This document shows, in pieces, positions 1-6,884 of a stretch of DNA of 25,241 bases. A program made the translations under genes and the position numbers. The stretch is from a virus. The stretch covers positions 1 through 25,241 of the IMG/VR virus record IMGVR_UViG_3300020478_000058; one strand, 5' to 3'. Position 1 is the first letter of the stretch; every line of letters starts with the position of its first letter. The notes below the pieces were generated by a model. That model worked only from the letters and a program-made list of their open reading frames with translations. It had not been told where the DNA came from and did not search any database.

Positions 1-1280
1 ATGAGCAAGGCAACAAATCCACTTACGCTCAGATTGCAGGGTGGGCTGAAGAACTCGGCGAAGATGACTTTGGAGGCTTGAACTTTTACATCGGCAGTGT
101 CGATGGCACTGGGGATTACCTCCAAAGAACCTTCTATCTTGATGATTATTACTTAAACACAACACATGGCTTGCAGATAGGTGATGGAACCAGTTTTGCT
201 GCTGCTGTTAATGGCATTAAGAAATACAACGGTTACTGGGTGAGCATAACCCAAAGTGTCACTGCTAATAGAGTTATAGGTTTACCAGATGATGCAGGAA
301 CCATCATGCTTAACGGCAAGTCCTATCAGGACGCTGATGGGGACACGAAGATCCAAGTAGAGGAATCTTCAGATGAAGACATCATCCGCTTTGACACTGC
401 TGGCACTGAAAGAATGACAATCGGTGCTACTGGCACCGTGACCATTACTGGGGACCTTACAGTTAACGGAACGACGACTGAGATCAGTTCAACAACCATC
501 ACAGTTGATGACAAAAACATTGAACTCGGCGCTGTTGCCTCTCCAAGTGACACCACTGCTGACGGCGGTGGAATCACCCTGAAGGGTGCAACCGATAAAA
601 CCTTCAACTGGGTTGACTCGACTGACGCTTGGACATCTTCAGAACACATCGATCTCGCCAGTGGCAAGAGTGTTTACATTAATGGTGTCATCCAGTTGTC
701 GCAGAATTCACTCGCAGCGACTGTTGTTCTCGCTGACGGTGTAGCGGCTACCACTCAGTCGGCCGATGACAACTCAACCAAAGTTGCCACCACCGCCTAT
801 GTGGATACTGGCCTCAGTTCCCTAAGCAGTGACTCAATCAAAGACGCTGATAACGACACCAAGATTCAGGTGGAGGAATCCTCAGATGAGGACAAGATCC
901 GATTTGATGTTGGCGGAACTGAAACAGCAGTGATTGATAGCGCTGGACTTGATGTCACAGGCAACGTGGTTTACAACACCGCTCTAAGCGCTCAAACGGC
1001 CGCTTATACTTTTGTTCTCGCCGATCGAGGCAAGTTGGTAACCGTGAGCAACGGTTCAGCGGTTGACTGCACAATACCGCCTAACAGTAGTGTCGCTTTC
1101 GCTGTTGGAACTTCAATAATGGTTGCACAAACTGGTGCTGGTCAAGTGACTATGGTTGCTGGTAGTGGAGTCACACTCCGCTCTACACCAGGCTTAAAAC
1201 TAAGAGCCCAATATTCGTCTTGCACTTGCACTAAGATAGCAACAGACGAATGGTTGCTAACAGGCGACTTAGACGACTGA
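1..1280 (+). CDS. Phage tail fibre-like virion protein, 5' end cut by window
   Basis: This is the C-terminal part of a probable tail-fibre or receptor-binding protein. The frame beginning at position 3 has no stop up to the window edge, so the true start lies outside; a TTG at 78 is only an internal codon. Residue numbers here count from that TTG. Around residues 60-80 there is a typical fibre phrase (TANRVIGLPDDAGTIMLNG). Two copies of DADxDTKIQVEESSDED follow at about residues 85-106 and 256-277. Between them are a TVNGTTTEISS/VDDKNIELG segment and the TQSADDNSTKVATTAYVD phrase common in phage fibres. The last ~100 residues look like a beta-rich tip domain. Family-level function is well supported; the receptor is unknown. 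The proline-rich repeat gene starts 23 nt downstream, so the two are probably co-transcribed. Confidence 0.8.
   Translation, partial: EQGNKSTYAQIAGWAEELGEDDFGGLNFYIGSVDGTGDYLQRTFYLDDYYLNTTHGLQIGDGTSFAAAVNGIKKYNGYWVSITQSVTANRVIGLPDDAGTIMLNGKSYQDADGDTKIQVEESSDEDIIRFDTAGTERMTIGATGTVTITGDLTVNGTTTEISSTTITVDDKNIELGAVASPSDTTADGGGITLKGATDKTFNWVDSTDAWTSSEHIDLASGKSVYINGVIQLSQNSLAATVVLADGVAATTQSADDNSTKVATTAYVDTGLSSLSSDSIKDADNDTKIQVEESSDEDKIRFDVGGTETAVIDSAGLDVTGNVVYNTALSAQTAAYTFVLADRGKLVTVSNGSAVDCTIPPNSSVAFAVGTSIMVAQTGAGQVTMVAGSGVTLRSTPGLKLRAQYSSCTCTKIATDEWLLTGDLDD
330..908 (+). repeat. Imperfect ~66-nt direct repeat inside the fibre gene
   Basis: Copies lie at 330-395 and 843-908. Both encode the phrase DADxDTKIQVEESSDEDxIRFD, with mostly synonymous third-position differences. 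This points to an old internal duplication of a fibre domain kept by protein-level selection. Confidence 0.8.
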
Positions 1281-1303
1281 TAAGGAGGAGGTGAGGTAGA
1301 GAG

Positions 1304-1783
1304 ATGGCAGCAGAACCAAAGGATCAAGGGCCGAGGAAAGACGCAGTTCCTGATCTTGTTGCGCCCGGTGACGGGCAAAACCCTAAATCTACTGCCGAGT
1401 CTCAAATCACCTCCGCCGGTTTTTCGGTAGGTACTGCTACTGCTACACCTGCACCTTCAGGGCAAACAGGGTATGTAGATAAGGTAAAGAGTCAAGTTCA
1501 AGCGGCTGGCGAGATTATGCCGTTGTCAACTGAAATTGACTACACCTATTACAGTCCACACTTCCCGCCGTTTTTCCCTCCCTTCTTTCCACCATTTTTC
1601 CCACCATTCTTTCCACCTTTCTTTCCACCATTTTTCCCGCCGCACTTCCCGCCGCACTTTCCACCACATTTCCCGCCGCACTTCCCGCCGCATTTCCCAC
1701 CTTTCTTTCCACCATTTTTCCCACCTCACTTCCCACCTTTCTTCCCTCCTGGGTTCCCTCATTACAATAAACCGCAAAACTAG
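1304..1783 (+). CDS. Proline/phenylalanine-rich tetrapeptide-repeat protein
   Basis: A 159-residue protein I cannot assign to a named family. Residues 1-80 are hydrophilic and rich in A, P, T and Q. Residues 86-149 are sixteen uninterrupted tetrapeptides of the form FFPP or HFPP, followed by GFPH and a short polar end (HYNKPQN). There is no signal peptide and no membrane segment. A strong Shine-Dalgarno run (AAGGAGGAGG, 1282-1291) precedes the ATG at 1304. It sits between a tail-fibre gene and a run of 2OG oxygenases, three of them prolyl-hydroxylase-like, so it is probably a minor virion or fibre-associated protein and a candidate substrate for proline hydroxylation (inference). The sixteen Pro-Pro pairs should make translation depend on elongation factor EF-P. 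Codons in FF units alternate TTTTTC and TTCTTT and never use TTTTTT, which fits real coding constraint. Confidence 0.75.
   Translation: MAAEPKDQGPRKDAVPDLVAPGDGQNPKSTAESQITSAGFSVGTATATPAPSGQTGYVDKVKSQVQAAGEIMPLSTEIDYTYYSPHFPPFFPPFFPPFFPPFFPPFFPPFFPPHFPPHFPPHFPPHFPPHFPPFFPPFFPPHFPPFFPPGFPHYNKPQN
1559..1750 (+). repeat. 16 tandem 12-nt units encoding (F/H)FPP
   Basis: Sixteen consecutive 12-nt units encode HFPP once, FFPP six times, HFPP five times, FFPP twice, HFPP once and FFPP once. Nucleotide copies differ mainly at synonymous positions, so the array is old and kept at protein level rather than freshly expanded. The HFPP and FFPP types are in blocks, which suggests growth by duplicating multi-unit segments. 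Confidence 0.95.
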
Positions 1784-1810
1784 GGACTGAACGGGTGTAC
1801 ACTATGGGGG

Positions 1811-2443
1811 ATGGAAGAGTCATTAATTGAGCCTGGGCATTTCGGGGATTCCGTAGACAACATAATGATCTTTAGGGATTTTGTAGAACCTATCGATCTT
1901 GAAAACATGAACTCTTTCTTGCCCCACCTGAAAGAATGGGACAACCCACGAGAAACCGAGTATGACGAGAACGGCGTCTGTATTTATGATGCCTCTTACT
2001 GGTGGGATCGTGTATGCGAAGGGCAAACGATTAGAAGAGTTAACCCCTTTGTTTATGAATTGATCCAAAAATATATAGAAAAAATGAGGGTGGCGATTGA
2101 GCAGCACCACAAAGGTGTTCGTGTTGGCGGGAGAGACCCTGTTCTCGTTAGATGGCTCCCAGGGTTAGAACAGCAGCCACATGCAGATAAACAGTTGAAT
2201 GATGGCTCCCCTAACGCTTTCCCTACTTATGACATAAATTCAGTTATCTACTGGAATGATGCTTTCGAAGGCGGCCAATTTTATTATCCTCAGCATGAGA
2301 TCGAATTAGAGATAGAACCTGGGATGGCGGTTTGCCATCCAGGTGACATTAATTATTTGCATGGCGTAAAGCCGATCGAGTCTGGGGTTAGATGGACAAC
2401 CCCTTCGTTTTACACAATTCTAAGTTTAGAGGAGGAACAGTAA
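1811..2443 (+). CDS. 2OG-Fe(II) oxygenase, prolyl 4-hydroxylase-like (1)
   Basis: A 210-residue protein with the double-stranded beta-helix motifs of 2-oxoglutarate/Fe(II) dioxygenases. The iron site is H124-x-D126 (QPHADKQ) and H184 (NYLHGV). The 2OG-binding residue is R194 (ESGVRW). The strand between them, FEGGQFYYPQ, is typical of the prolyl 4-hydroxylase/2OG-FeII_Oxy_3 group. Such enzymes couple oxidative decarboxylation of 2OG to hydroxylation of a substrate, often a proline. It is the first oxygenase of the cluster, 27 nt after the (F/H)FPP protein. Its stop overlaps the next ATG (TAATG), so the two are translationally coupled. The start ATG at 1811 is preceded only by a G-run, not a classical ribosome site. 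The substrate is not shown by the sequence. Confidence 0.85.
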   Translation: MEESLIEPGHFGDSVDNIMIFRDFVEPIDLENMNSFLPHLKEWDNPRETEYDENGVCIYDASYWWDRVCEGQTIRRVNPFVYELIQKYIEKMRVAIEQHHKGVRVGGRDPVLVRWLPGLEQQPHADKQLNDGSPNAFPTYDINSVIYWNDAFEGGQFYYPQHEIELEIEPGMAVCHPGDINYLHGVKPIESGVRWTTPSFYTILSLEEEQ

Positions 2444-3189
2444 TGGAAATAGATTTTGATGTAGCAGGGTATGTAGGGCATCCTGGTGCTTGCATTCTTC
2501 TATATAAGAACGTGTGGGATAAAGATCAACAATTCCCTCAACGCTTAGAAGCATGTTTGGAAAACAGTGACCACGAGTATTACAAGTGGAGCACTGCGAC
2601 TGTGGGCGACATTGAAGAGATGAAGGATTACAGGGACTGTAAAGACTTTAAGATCGGCGGCACTTTCGGAGAAAAGTTGCCGTACTTCAACAACCTTGAC
2701 GAAGGTCCTTTTGCGGACTTAAAACAAGTTTATTTGGAAGTAATGGGCGGCATACATAAATGCGTTGAGCATTACAGTAAGACGTTCAATATCGGGGAGT
2801 TGGAGTATTTCGAAGCCCCTAATTTTGTCAGGTATGAAGAAGGGCAGTACTTTATGCCTCACCCTGATCATGGGTTCTCCTACACGTGCACTACTTCTGT
2901 TGTCGCTTTTCTCAACACTTGTGGGGAAGATTATGAAGGTGGGGAATTAGTTTGGAACTACCAAGACATTAAGTTCACGCCCGAAAAAAATGATGTTGTT
3001 GTGTTCCCGTCCAATTACCCATACGTCCATGAATCTAAACCCATTGAGAGTGGGCTGAAATACTCATGCGTTGTCATGTATGACTACAACGACCGAAACC
3101 ACAAGACAGATCCTGGCGCTCCACCTTCTCCCTCGAACGACGGGCAGATTGAACAAGGCAGTGGAGAAAGCCAATTACCTAGACTGTAA
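2443..3189 (+). CDS. 2OG-Fe(II) oxygenase, prolyl 4-hydroxylase-like (2)
   Basis: I start this gene at the ATG at 2443 (248 residues), because it overlaps the previous stop as TAATG and has a strong GAGGAGG ribosome site just before it; an in-frame upstream extension to 2392 has no such support. Iron ligands are H140-x-D142 (MPHPDHG) and H196 (YVHESK). The 2OG-binding position is Lys, K206 (SGLKYS), as in collagen prolyl 4-hydroxylases, not the Arg seen in the other two copies. The EGGELVWNYQDI and VVVFPSNY strands closely match the protein at 6850-7683, so these two are paralogues. The last ~30 residues are polar, rich in P, S and G, and probably disordered. It ends in another TAATG overlap. 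Confidence 0.87.
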   Translation: MEIDFDVAGYVGHPGACILLYKNVWDKDQQFPQRLEACLENSDHEYYKWSTATVGDIEEMKDYRDCKDFKIGGTFGEKLPYFNNLDEGPFADLKQVYLEVMGGIHKCVEHYSKTFNIGELEYFEAPNFVRYEEGQYFMPHPDHGFSYTCTTSVVAFLNTCGEDYEGGELVWNYQDIKFTPEKNDVVVFPSNYPYVHESKPIESGLKYSCVVMYDYNDRNHKTDPGAPPSPSNDGQIEQGSGESQLPRL

Positions 3190-3908
3190 TGAAGGTTCGG
3201 TTAACACGAGCACACGGGAACCCTCCAGTTCTCCAACAGTGCCGTCCACGGCGAGAGTGGATGGACGACACCACAAACAAACATGCTTATAAGTGCCTGC
3301 CGTTGACCGCCGCTAATGTTCACGGCTGGGAACTGCAACTCCAGCAAGATGTCGTTGTTCAATTAGATGAAGGCCCTGGGCGGATACCGAGGGTGTTGCG
3401 TGGGGAAAAATGTCTTTTTGAAGGAGAAGACAATTCTTATGAACGGCACATTGTCCAGCAAAGCATTATCAATACTGTTTCTTTCACAACAGGATGGTCA
3501 ATAAATCCACCCGATGGGTACAGCGTTTTGTTCACCGGCGCTCCCAATTATTTTATTGAAGGGGCAGCACCTATGACAGCCCTTGTCCCTGGTTGGTGGC
3601 CCGATGAAGTAAATATGAATTGGGTTATTACCAAGAAAAATACTCCTATAACTTTCCCTAAAGGTATGCCTTTTGCCTTTTTCCAAATCGTTGAAGACAG
3701 CCTTCTAAGCCAAGTCAAGTTCAACGTCTCTAATTCCTGGGATGACCTGGACCATGTGGAAACACGAATCAGTTACAACAATGCTAAATCCGAGAAGAAG
3801 TCAAAGGATCAGTGGAGTTGGATGAACGGTATCCGCACTGGGTTAAACGAAAAAGATGAACCTATCGGACCAAGGTTCGAGGGGCACCCAAGTTTGGATG
3901 AGCCATGA
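3189..3908 (+). CDS. DUF6065 family protein
   Basis: A 239-residue protein recognised as DUF6065. It has the opening phrase REWMDDTTNKHAYKCLPL followed by AANVHGWEL (residues ~23-49), a central TGWSINPPDGYSVLFTGAPN stretch, and a MNWVITKK...FPKGMPFAFFQIV stretch before a charged C-terminal tail. The biochemical role of the family is unknown to me. The mix of beta-strand phrases would suit a cupin-like fold, but that is inference. It starts at the ATG overlapping the upstream stop (TAATG) and ends in an ATGA overlap with the next TauD-like gene. It is therefore embedded in the oxygenase operon and probably acts on, or helps position, the same substrate. Confidence 0.75.
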   Translation: MKVRLTRAHGNPPVLQQCRPRREWMDDTTNKHAYKCLPLTAANVHGWELQLQQDVVVQLDEGPGRIPRVLRGEKCLFEGEDNSYERHIVQQSIINTVSFTTGWSINPPDGYSVLFTGAPNYFIEGAAPMTALVPGWWPDEVNMNWVITKKNTPITFPKGMPFAFFQIVEDSLLSQVKFNVSNSWDDLDHVETRISYNNAKSEKKSKDQWSWMNGIRTGLNEKDEPIGPRFEGHPSLDEP

Positions 3909-4846
3909 GAGTCAAAGAGTTCCACGTCTTAAAAGATGTTAACGATCTGCTTTTGTTTGCCACTAAGCAAAGGAAACTTTTCCATGAAGCAAAAGTTGTG
4001 GTTTATAGAAACAGTGGTTACAACCAAGACGAGTTGATGGTTCTTAGGGACGCTTATGGGTTTGGGACAGACAAAGATCTGTCAATTAATTATGAGGTCC
4101 ATTACTTGGACATTTATAACGGGATAGAGGATGGCCCACACGAATTTATAAACCCGTGGCACTTGGAATCCAACTACCTAGAACACCCACCTGTTTCAGG
4201 GATATGGGAAATGACCTCTTACGGTTCAGGAGGAGGTCAAGGGGGTTTTATCGATATGGGTAGATTGTATGAAAAATTACCCGATGATCTTAAAGACTAT
4301 GCAGAAAACACGTACACGGTTTCTTTGCCTAACTGGTTCCCCATCGATAGAGAACATTTTAGAGAAGTGGTTGGGACATCTAACCGTCCATTTCTTTACC
4401 CAGTGAATGACCCTGCCCCTGGCGGATTCCCAGGGCAACAATATGTCAATGTTTCCCCTCATCCCTTAGTGCAAGAACACCCTGTTACAGGACAGAAGGT
4501 GATTAGAACAATCACCGAATTACCTATTGGCGATTTTGGGCAACAACGGGAAATCTATTTAGACGACTCGGACATGAAGGACGAATTCACTGGTTGGCTT
4601 AATCAGGAACTATCAAACCCCGAGAATCACATGTGGCATGAATGGGGACATGGGGATGTGTTGCTAATTGATCTTTTTTCCGTCTGCCATTCTGTTAAAT
4701 GGCTCGAAGAAAAAGAAGATGAACCAAAGCGAGTCCTCCAAAACCATCTTTGGTTCGAACCTGGAGCCAAAACTTTTGACGATGACCCTCTAGGTTTAGA
4801 ATGGGTGTGGGAGATCGACTATTCAGATAAGAACTATATGACATGA
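3905..4846 (+). CDS. TauD-like 2OG-Fe(II) dioxygenase (1)
   Basis: A 313-residue protein of the TauD/TfdA-like group. The first iron motif is H86-x-E88 (NPWHLESNYLEHPP), an acidic variant of the usual WHxD. The second His is H262 (DLFSVCHSVKW), in the place of TauD's DNRxxxH. R276 (KRVLQNHLW) is the likely 2OG-binding Arg. A GGFIDMGRLYEKLPDDLK segment, shared by all three TauD-like proteins here, follows the first motif. These enzymes hydroxylate small molecules or peptide side chains; the substrate here is unknown. It begins inside the DUF6065 stop (ATGA) and ends with another ATGA overlap with its paralogue. Confidence 0.8.
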   Translation: MRVKEFHVLKDVNDLLLFATKQRKLFHEAKVVVYRNSGYNQDELMVLRDAYGFGTDKDLSINYEVHYLDIYNGIEDGPHEFINPWHLESNYLEHPPVSGIWEMTSYGSGGGQGGFIDMGRLYEKLPDDLKDYAENTYTVSLPNWFPIDREHFREVVGTSNRPFLYPVNDPAPGGFPGQQYVNVSPHPLVQEHPVTGQKVIRTITELPIGDFGQQREIYLDDSDMKDEFTGWLNQELSNPENHMWHEWGHGDVLLIDLFSVCHSVKWLEEKEDEPKRVLQNHLWFEPGAKTFDDDPLGLEWVWEIDYSDKNYMT

Positions 4847-5757
4847 GTGCTTTTATCACTGAGGAAACTTCCTCATTAGAAGAAATCTATGAAGACTCTG
4901 TGCGCTATGCCGATCTTTTAGTCGAACATAAAGGGATTGTTTTTAAGGATCTGTCGCCGCATTTCATGGAACAAATCCGCATTATGGAACTTCTTTATCA
5001 AGGTGATGACACTAACCCTAGAGAAGGAACAATCTTCGATGAAGACCACAGAATCCTTTATAAGGGTAACGAACTAAACGGGATACCGTTTGTTGATGGG
5101 ATGACCCCTGAAGGGTCTAAGCATAATTGGCATAGCGATTTTCCTTTTTCACCTGAACCCCCGTCTTTGACAAGTATGCACATGAAAAAATTTGATGTCC
5201 CAAAAGGCGCTGGGCGGACTTGGCTTTTAGATCTTGAAATGTTCTATCACCTGCTTCCTGATGACCTAAAAGAATGGTTGGAAGGCGATATTTATTTTGA
5301 CCACAGGACAGGGAATTACTCTGATCCAGCGGGACGAGATAACACTGGGAACCATAAAACAAACGACCCGACTGGTAATCATTTTGGTGAAGAAGCAGGG
5401 TCTTATCATCGGGCGTTAAGAACGCACCCTGTTAGCAAAAGAACAAGCGTCTTTTTTTCAGGGATTTCCATGACATTAGCAAATTTCGAAAATCCCAACA
5501 TCCCTTATACCCCGCAAGGTACGCCCGACGATTCTCAGTTTAAGAAGTTGTGGGAGTTCATGGTCTATGACGTAATGAAAGCCTTTGACCCTGATCACCC
5601 TTGCTTATATGTCAGGGAATGGGAAGAAGGTGACCTTTTTATTTGGGACAACAGGAACCTTATGCACACATTCGAAGGTGGATGGGCCTTAGGGAGTCGT
5701 ATTTTCGATAAAGTTGAGTATGGACATGAAAAGCCCTACTACGGCTCACCCAATTAG
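4843..5757 (+). CDS. TauD-like 2OG-Fe(II) dioxygenase (2)
   Basis: A 304-residue protein and the most complete TauD-like copy. It has H97-x-D99 (NWHSDFPF), the AGRTWLLDLEMFYHLLPDDLK segment at ~123-143, H275 in DNRNLMHTF, and R286 eleven residues later, the same spacing as H255/R266 in E. coli TauD. All catalytic residues are present, so it is predicted to be an active iron enzyme. It aligns without gaps over its key motifs with the degenerate copy at 5862-6884, so the pair arose by duplication. The start ATG overlaps the upstream stop (ATGA). A 104-nt gap, unusual for this tight cluster, separates it from the next gene. Confidence 0.85.
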   Translation: MSAFITEETSSLEEIYEDSVRYADLLVEHKGIVFKDLSPHFMEQIRIMELLYQGDDTNPREGTIFDEDHRILYKGNELNGIPFVDGMTPEGSKHNWHSDFPFSPEPPSLTSMHMKKFDVPKGAGRTWLLDLEMFYHLLPDDLKEWLEGDIYFDHRTGNYSDPAGRDNTGNHKTNDPTGNHFGEEAGSYHRALRTHPVSKRTSVFFSGISMTLANFENPNIPYTPQGTPDDSQFKKLWEFMVYDVMKAFDPDHPCLYVREWEEGDLFIWDNRNLMHTFEGGWALGSRIFDKVEYGHEKPYYGSPN

Positions 5758-5861
5758 GTGGCTGTTGACACAGGAGTTCGTGGATGGGATCGAGATGGGG
5801 CTTATGACTGTGCCTGCATGGGACCGGTCCATGCCTAGAACTTTGGAGTATTGGAGGACAC
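5758..5861 (+). promoter_or_regulatory. Intergenic gap with hairpin/inverted repeat and mini-ORF
   Basis: This is the only sizeable gap in the oxygenase cluster. It holds the near-perfect inverted repeat GCATGGGACCGGTCCATGC (5816-5834; one bulged G, CCGG centre), which could fold as an RNA hairpin or act as an operator. It ends 27 nt before the next start codon. A 26-codon GTG frame runs from 5758 to 5838 directly after the upstream stop, but has no recognisable product. A good ribosome site (GGAGG, 5853-5857) serves the gene at 5862. I see no rho-independent terminator (no T tract). Confidence 0.4.
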
Positions 5862-6884
5862 GTGGCCACCATCGTTGAATTAAAAAACGTAAAAAAAGAA
5901 GACATCCTTAGAGACCCTGCACAATTCAGTGAACAATTTTTCTCTAACGGTATTCTCGGGTTCCGAGGTTTGAACCTTGGACGATGGGATTTTGTGGAAG
6001 TCATTTGGGCTTTAGGGTTCAATGACGCACCCCCACATTTTTATGACAATCCTGGCGAAGCGACCCCAGAAGAACCTTACGACCACTCAATACAACCAAA
6101 CTGCTTAAGGATGGACGAAGACTTCAAGCCACGTTTTGAAAGCATGTGGAATGGAGTTGGCACTGGAGGCGAAGTCCCCGAAGCAGGTGATTTTTATTAT
6201 CCAGGGATTGACGAACCCACCAGACAAACATTCATGTTCTGGTATATGGACGACCTCCAGAAAGAACATCTACTGCGTGTTAAGTCAATCAACATGCACA
6301 CTTACACTGCTCCACCGACCACAGGTGGACTCGGTTTCGTGGATATGGCCCAGGCATACCTAGATTTACCCGATAAATGGAAAGAAGGATTGCAAGAAGC
6401 ACGCAAACTCGAAAAGCAAGTTGTGTGGTTACCAGAAGGGCAACTTCAATACCCTCATCTTGTTTTCCAAGATCATTGGTTCCTTGGCCACAAAATTCTT
6501 ATGACCCAAGGTTTTAATAGCGACTGCGAACCTCCTTTCCATTGGGATATGGGAACAGTCGGGTCTTTCACAGAAGAAGAAATTCAGGAAGTAAACGTCT
6601 GGACATTCAATTATCAATGCGACCCACGTAACCAACAGTGGTGGGATTGGGAGCAAGGGGACCTGCTTGTTTACGATGCCCAGCAACTAGCAGTTGCGTG
6701 GTCTGCGGGGTTTGGTTTAGGGGAACTGGTGTTCGATTCGCTGCACTATAACGGTGGGTACGAAGAAGATTTACGGGGGCACGCACCCTCAACAGGGCAC
6801 GACCCTCGTGAAGATTTTGCTCTTGATCCACCTTATGAAGTGAAACCCTATGTCGTCCCAGAGGGCCATGAATACCACGGGTAA
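5862..6884 (+). CDS. TauD-like protein with lost catalytic residues (pseudo-oxygenase)
   Basis: A 340-residue homologue of the preceding TauD-like protein. Ungapped alignment shows WHSD replaced by WYMD (H to Y128; D130 kept). DNRNLMHTF is replaced by DAQQLAVAW (H to V278), and the 2OG-binding Arg eleven residues on becomes L289. Both iron-binding histidines and the cosubstrate Arg are thus gone, while the frame is intact and the fold segments (GGLGFVDMAQAYLDLP, WEQGDLLVYD) remain. I predict a folded but non-catalytic protein, perhaps a partner or substrate-presenting subunit of the active enzymes. The alternative is early decay, but there is no frameshift or stop. The start is GTG at 5862, chosen for the GGAGG at 5853-5857. 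It overlaps the next gene. Confidence 0.8.
   Translation: MATIVELKNVKKEDILRDPAQFSEQFFSNGILGFRGLNLGRWDFVEVIWALGFNDAPPHFYDNPGEATPEEPYDHSIQPNCLRMDEDFKPRFESMWNGVGTGGEVPEAGDFYYPGIDEPTRQTFMFWYMDDLQKEHLLRVKSINMHTYTAPPTTGGLGFVDMAQAYLDLPDKWKEGLQEARKLEKQVVWLPEGQLQYPHLVFQDHWFLGHKILMTQGFNSDCEPPFHWDMGTVGSFTEEEIQEVNVWTFNYQCDPRNQQWWDWEQGDLLVYDAQQLAVAWSAGFGLGELVFDSLHYNGGYEEDLRGHAPSTGHDPREDFALDPPYEVKPYVVPEGHEYHG

Noticed and set aside
1-78. ATG frame at position 1 (26 codons), or a fibre start at TTG 78
   Set aside because: The frame from position 3 is open to the window edge and reads as fibre-like sequence straight into the downstream protein. The ATG frame stops at 78-80 and has no coding character.
1559-1750. 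The 12-nt tandem array as a CRISPR-like array
   Set aside because: There are no spacers; units are contiguous, in frame and vary at synonymous sites, so this is a coding repeat.
1515-1823. Minus-strand frames across the (F/H)FPP array, rich in W, E, G, K and R
   Set aside because: They are complements of the 12-nt repeat, which opens several frames. They have no ribosome site, and the plus frame has the strong one.
5764-5769. TTGACA as a -35 element between the second and third TauD-like genes
   Set aside because: No acceptable -10 lies 16-19 nt downstream.
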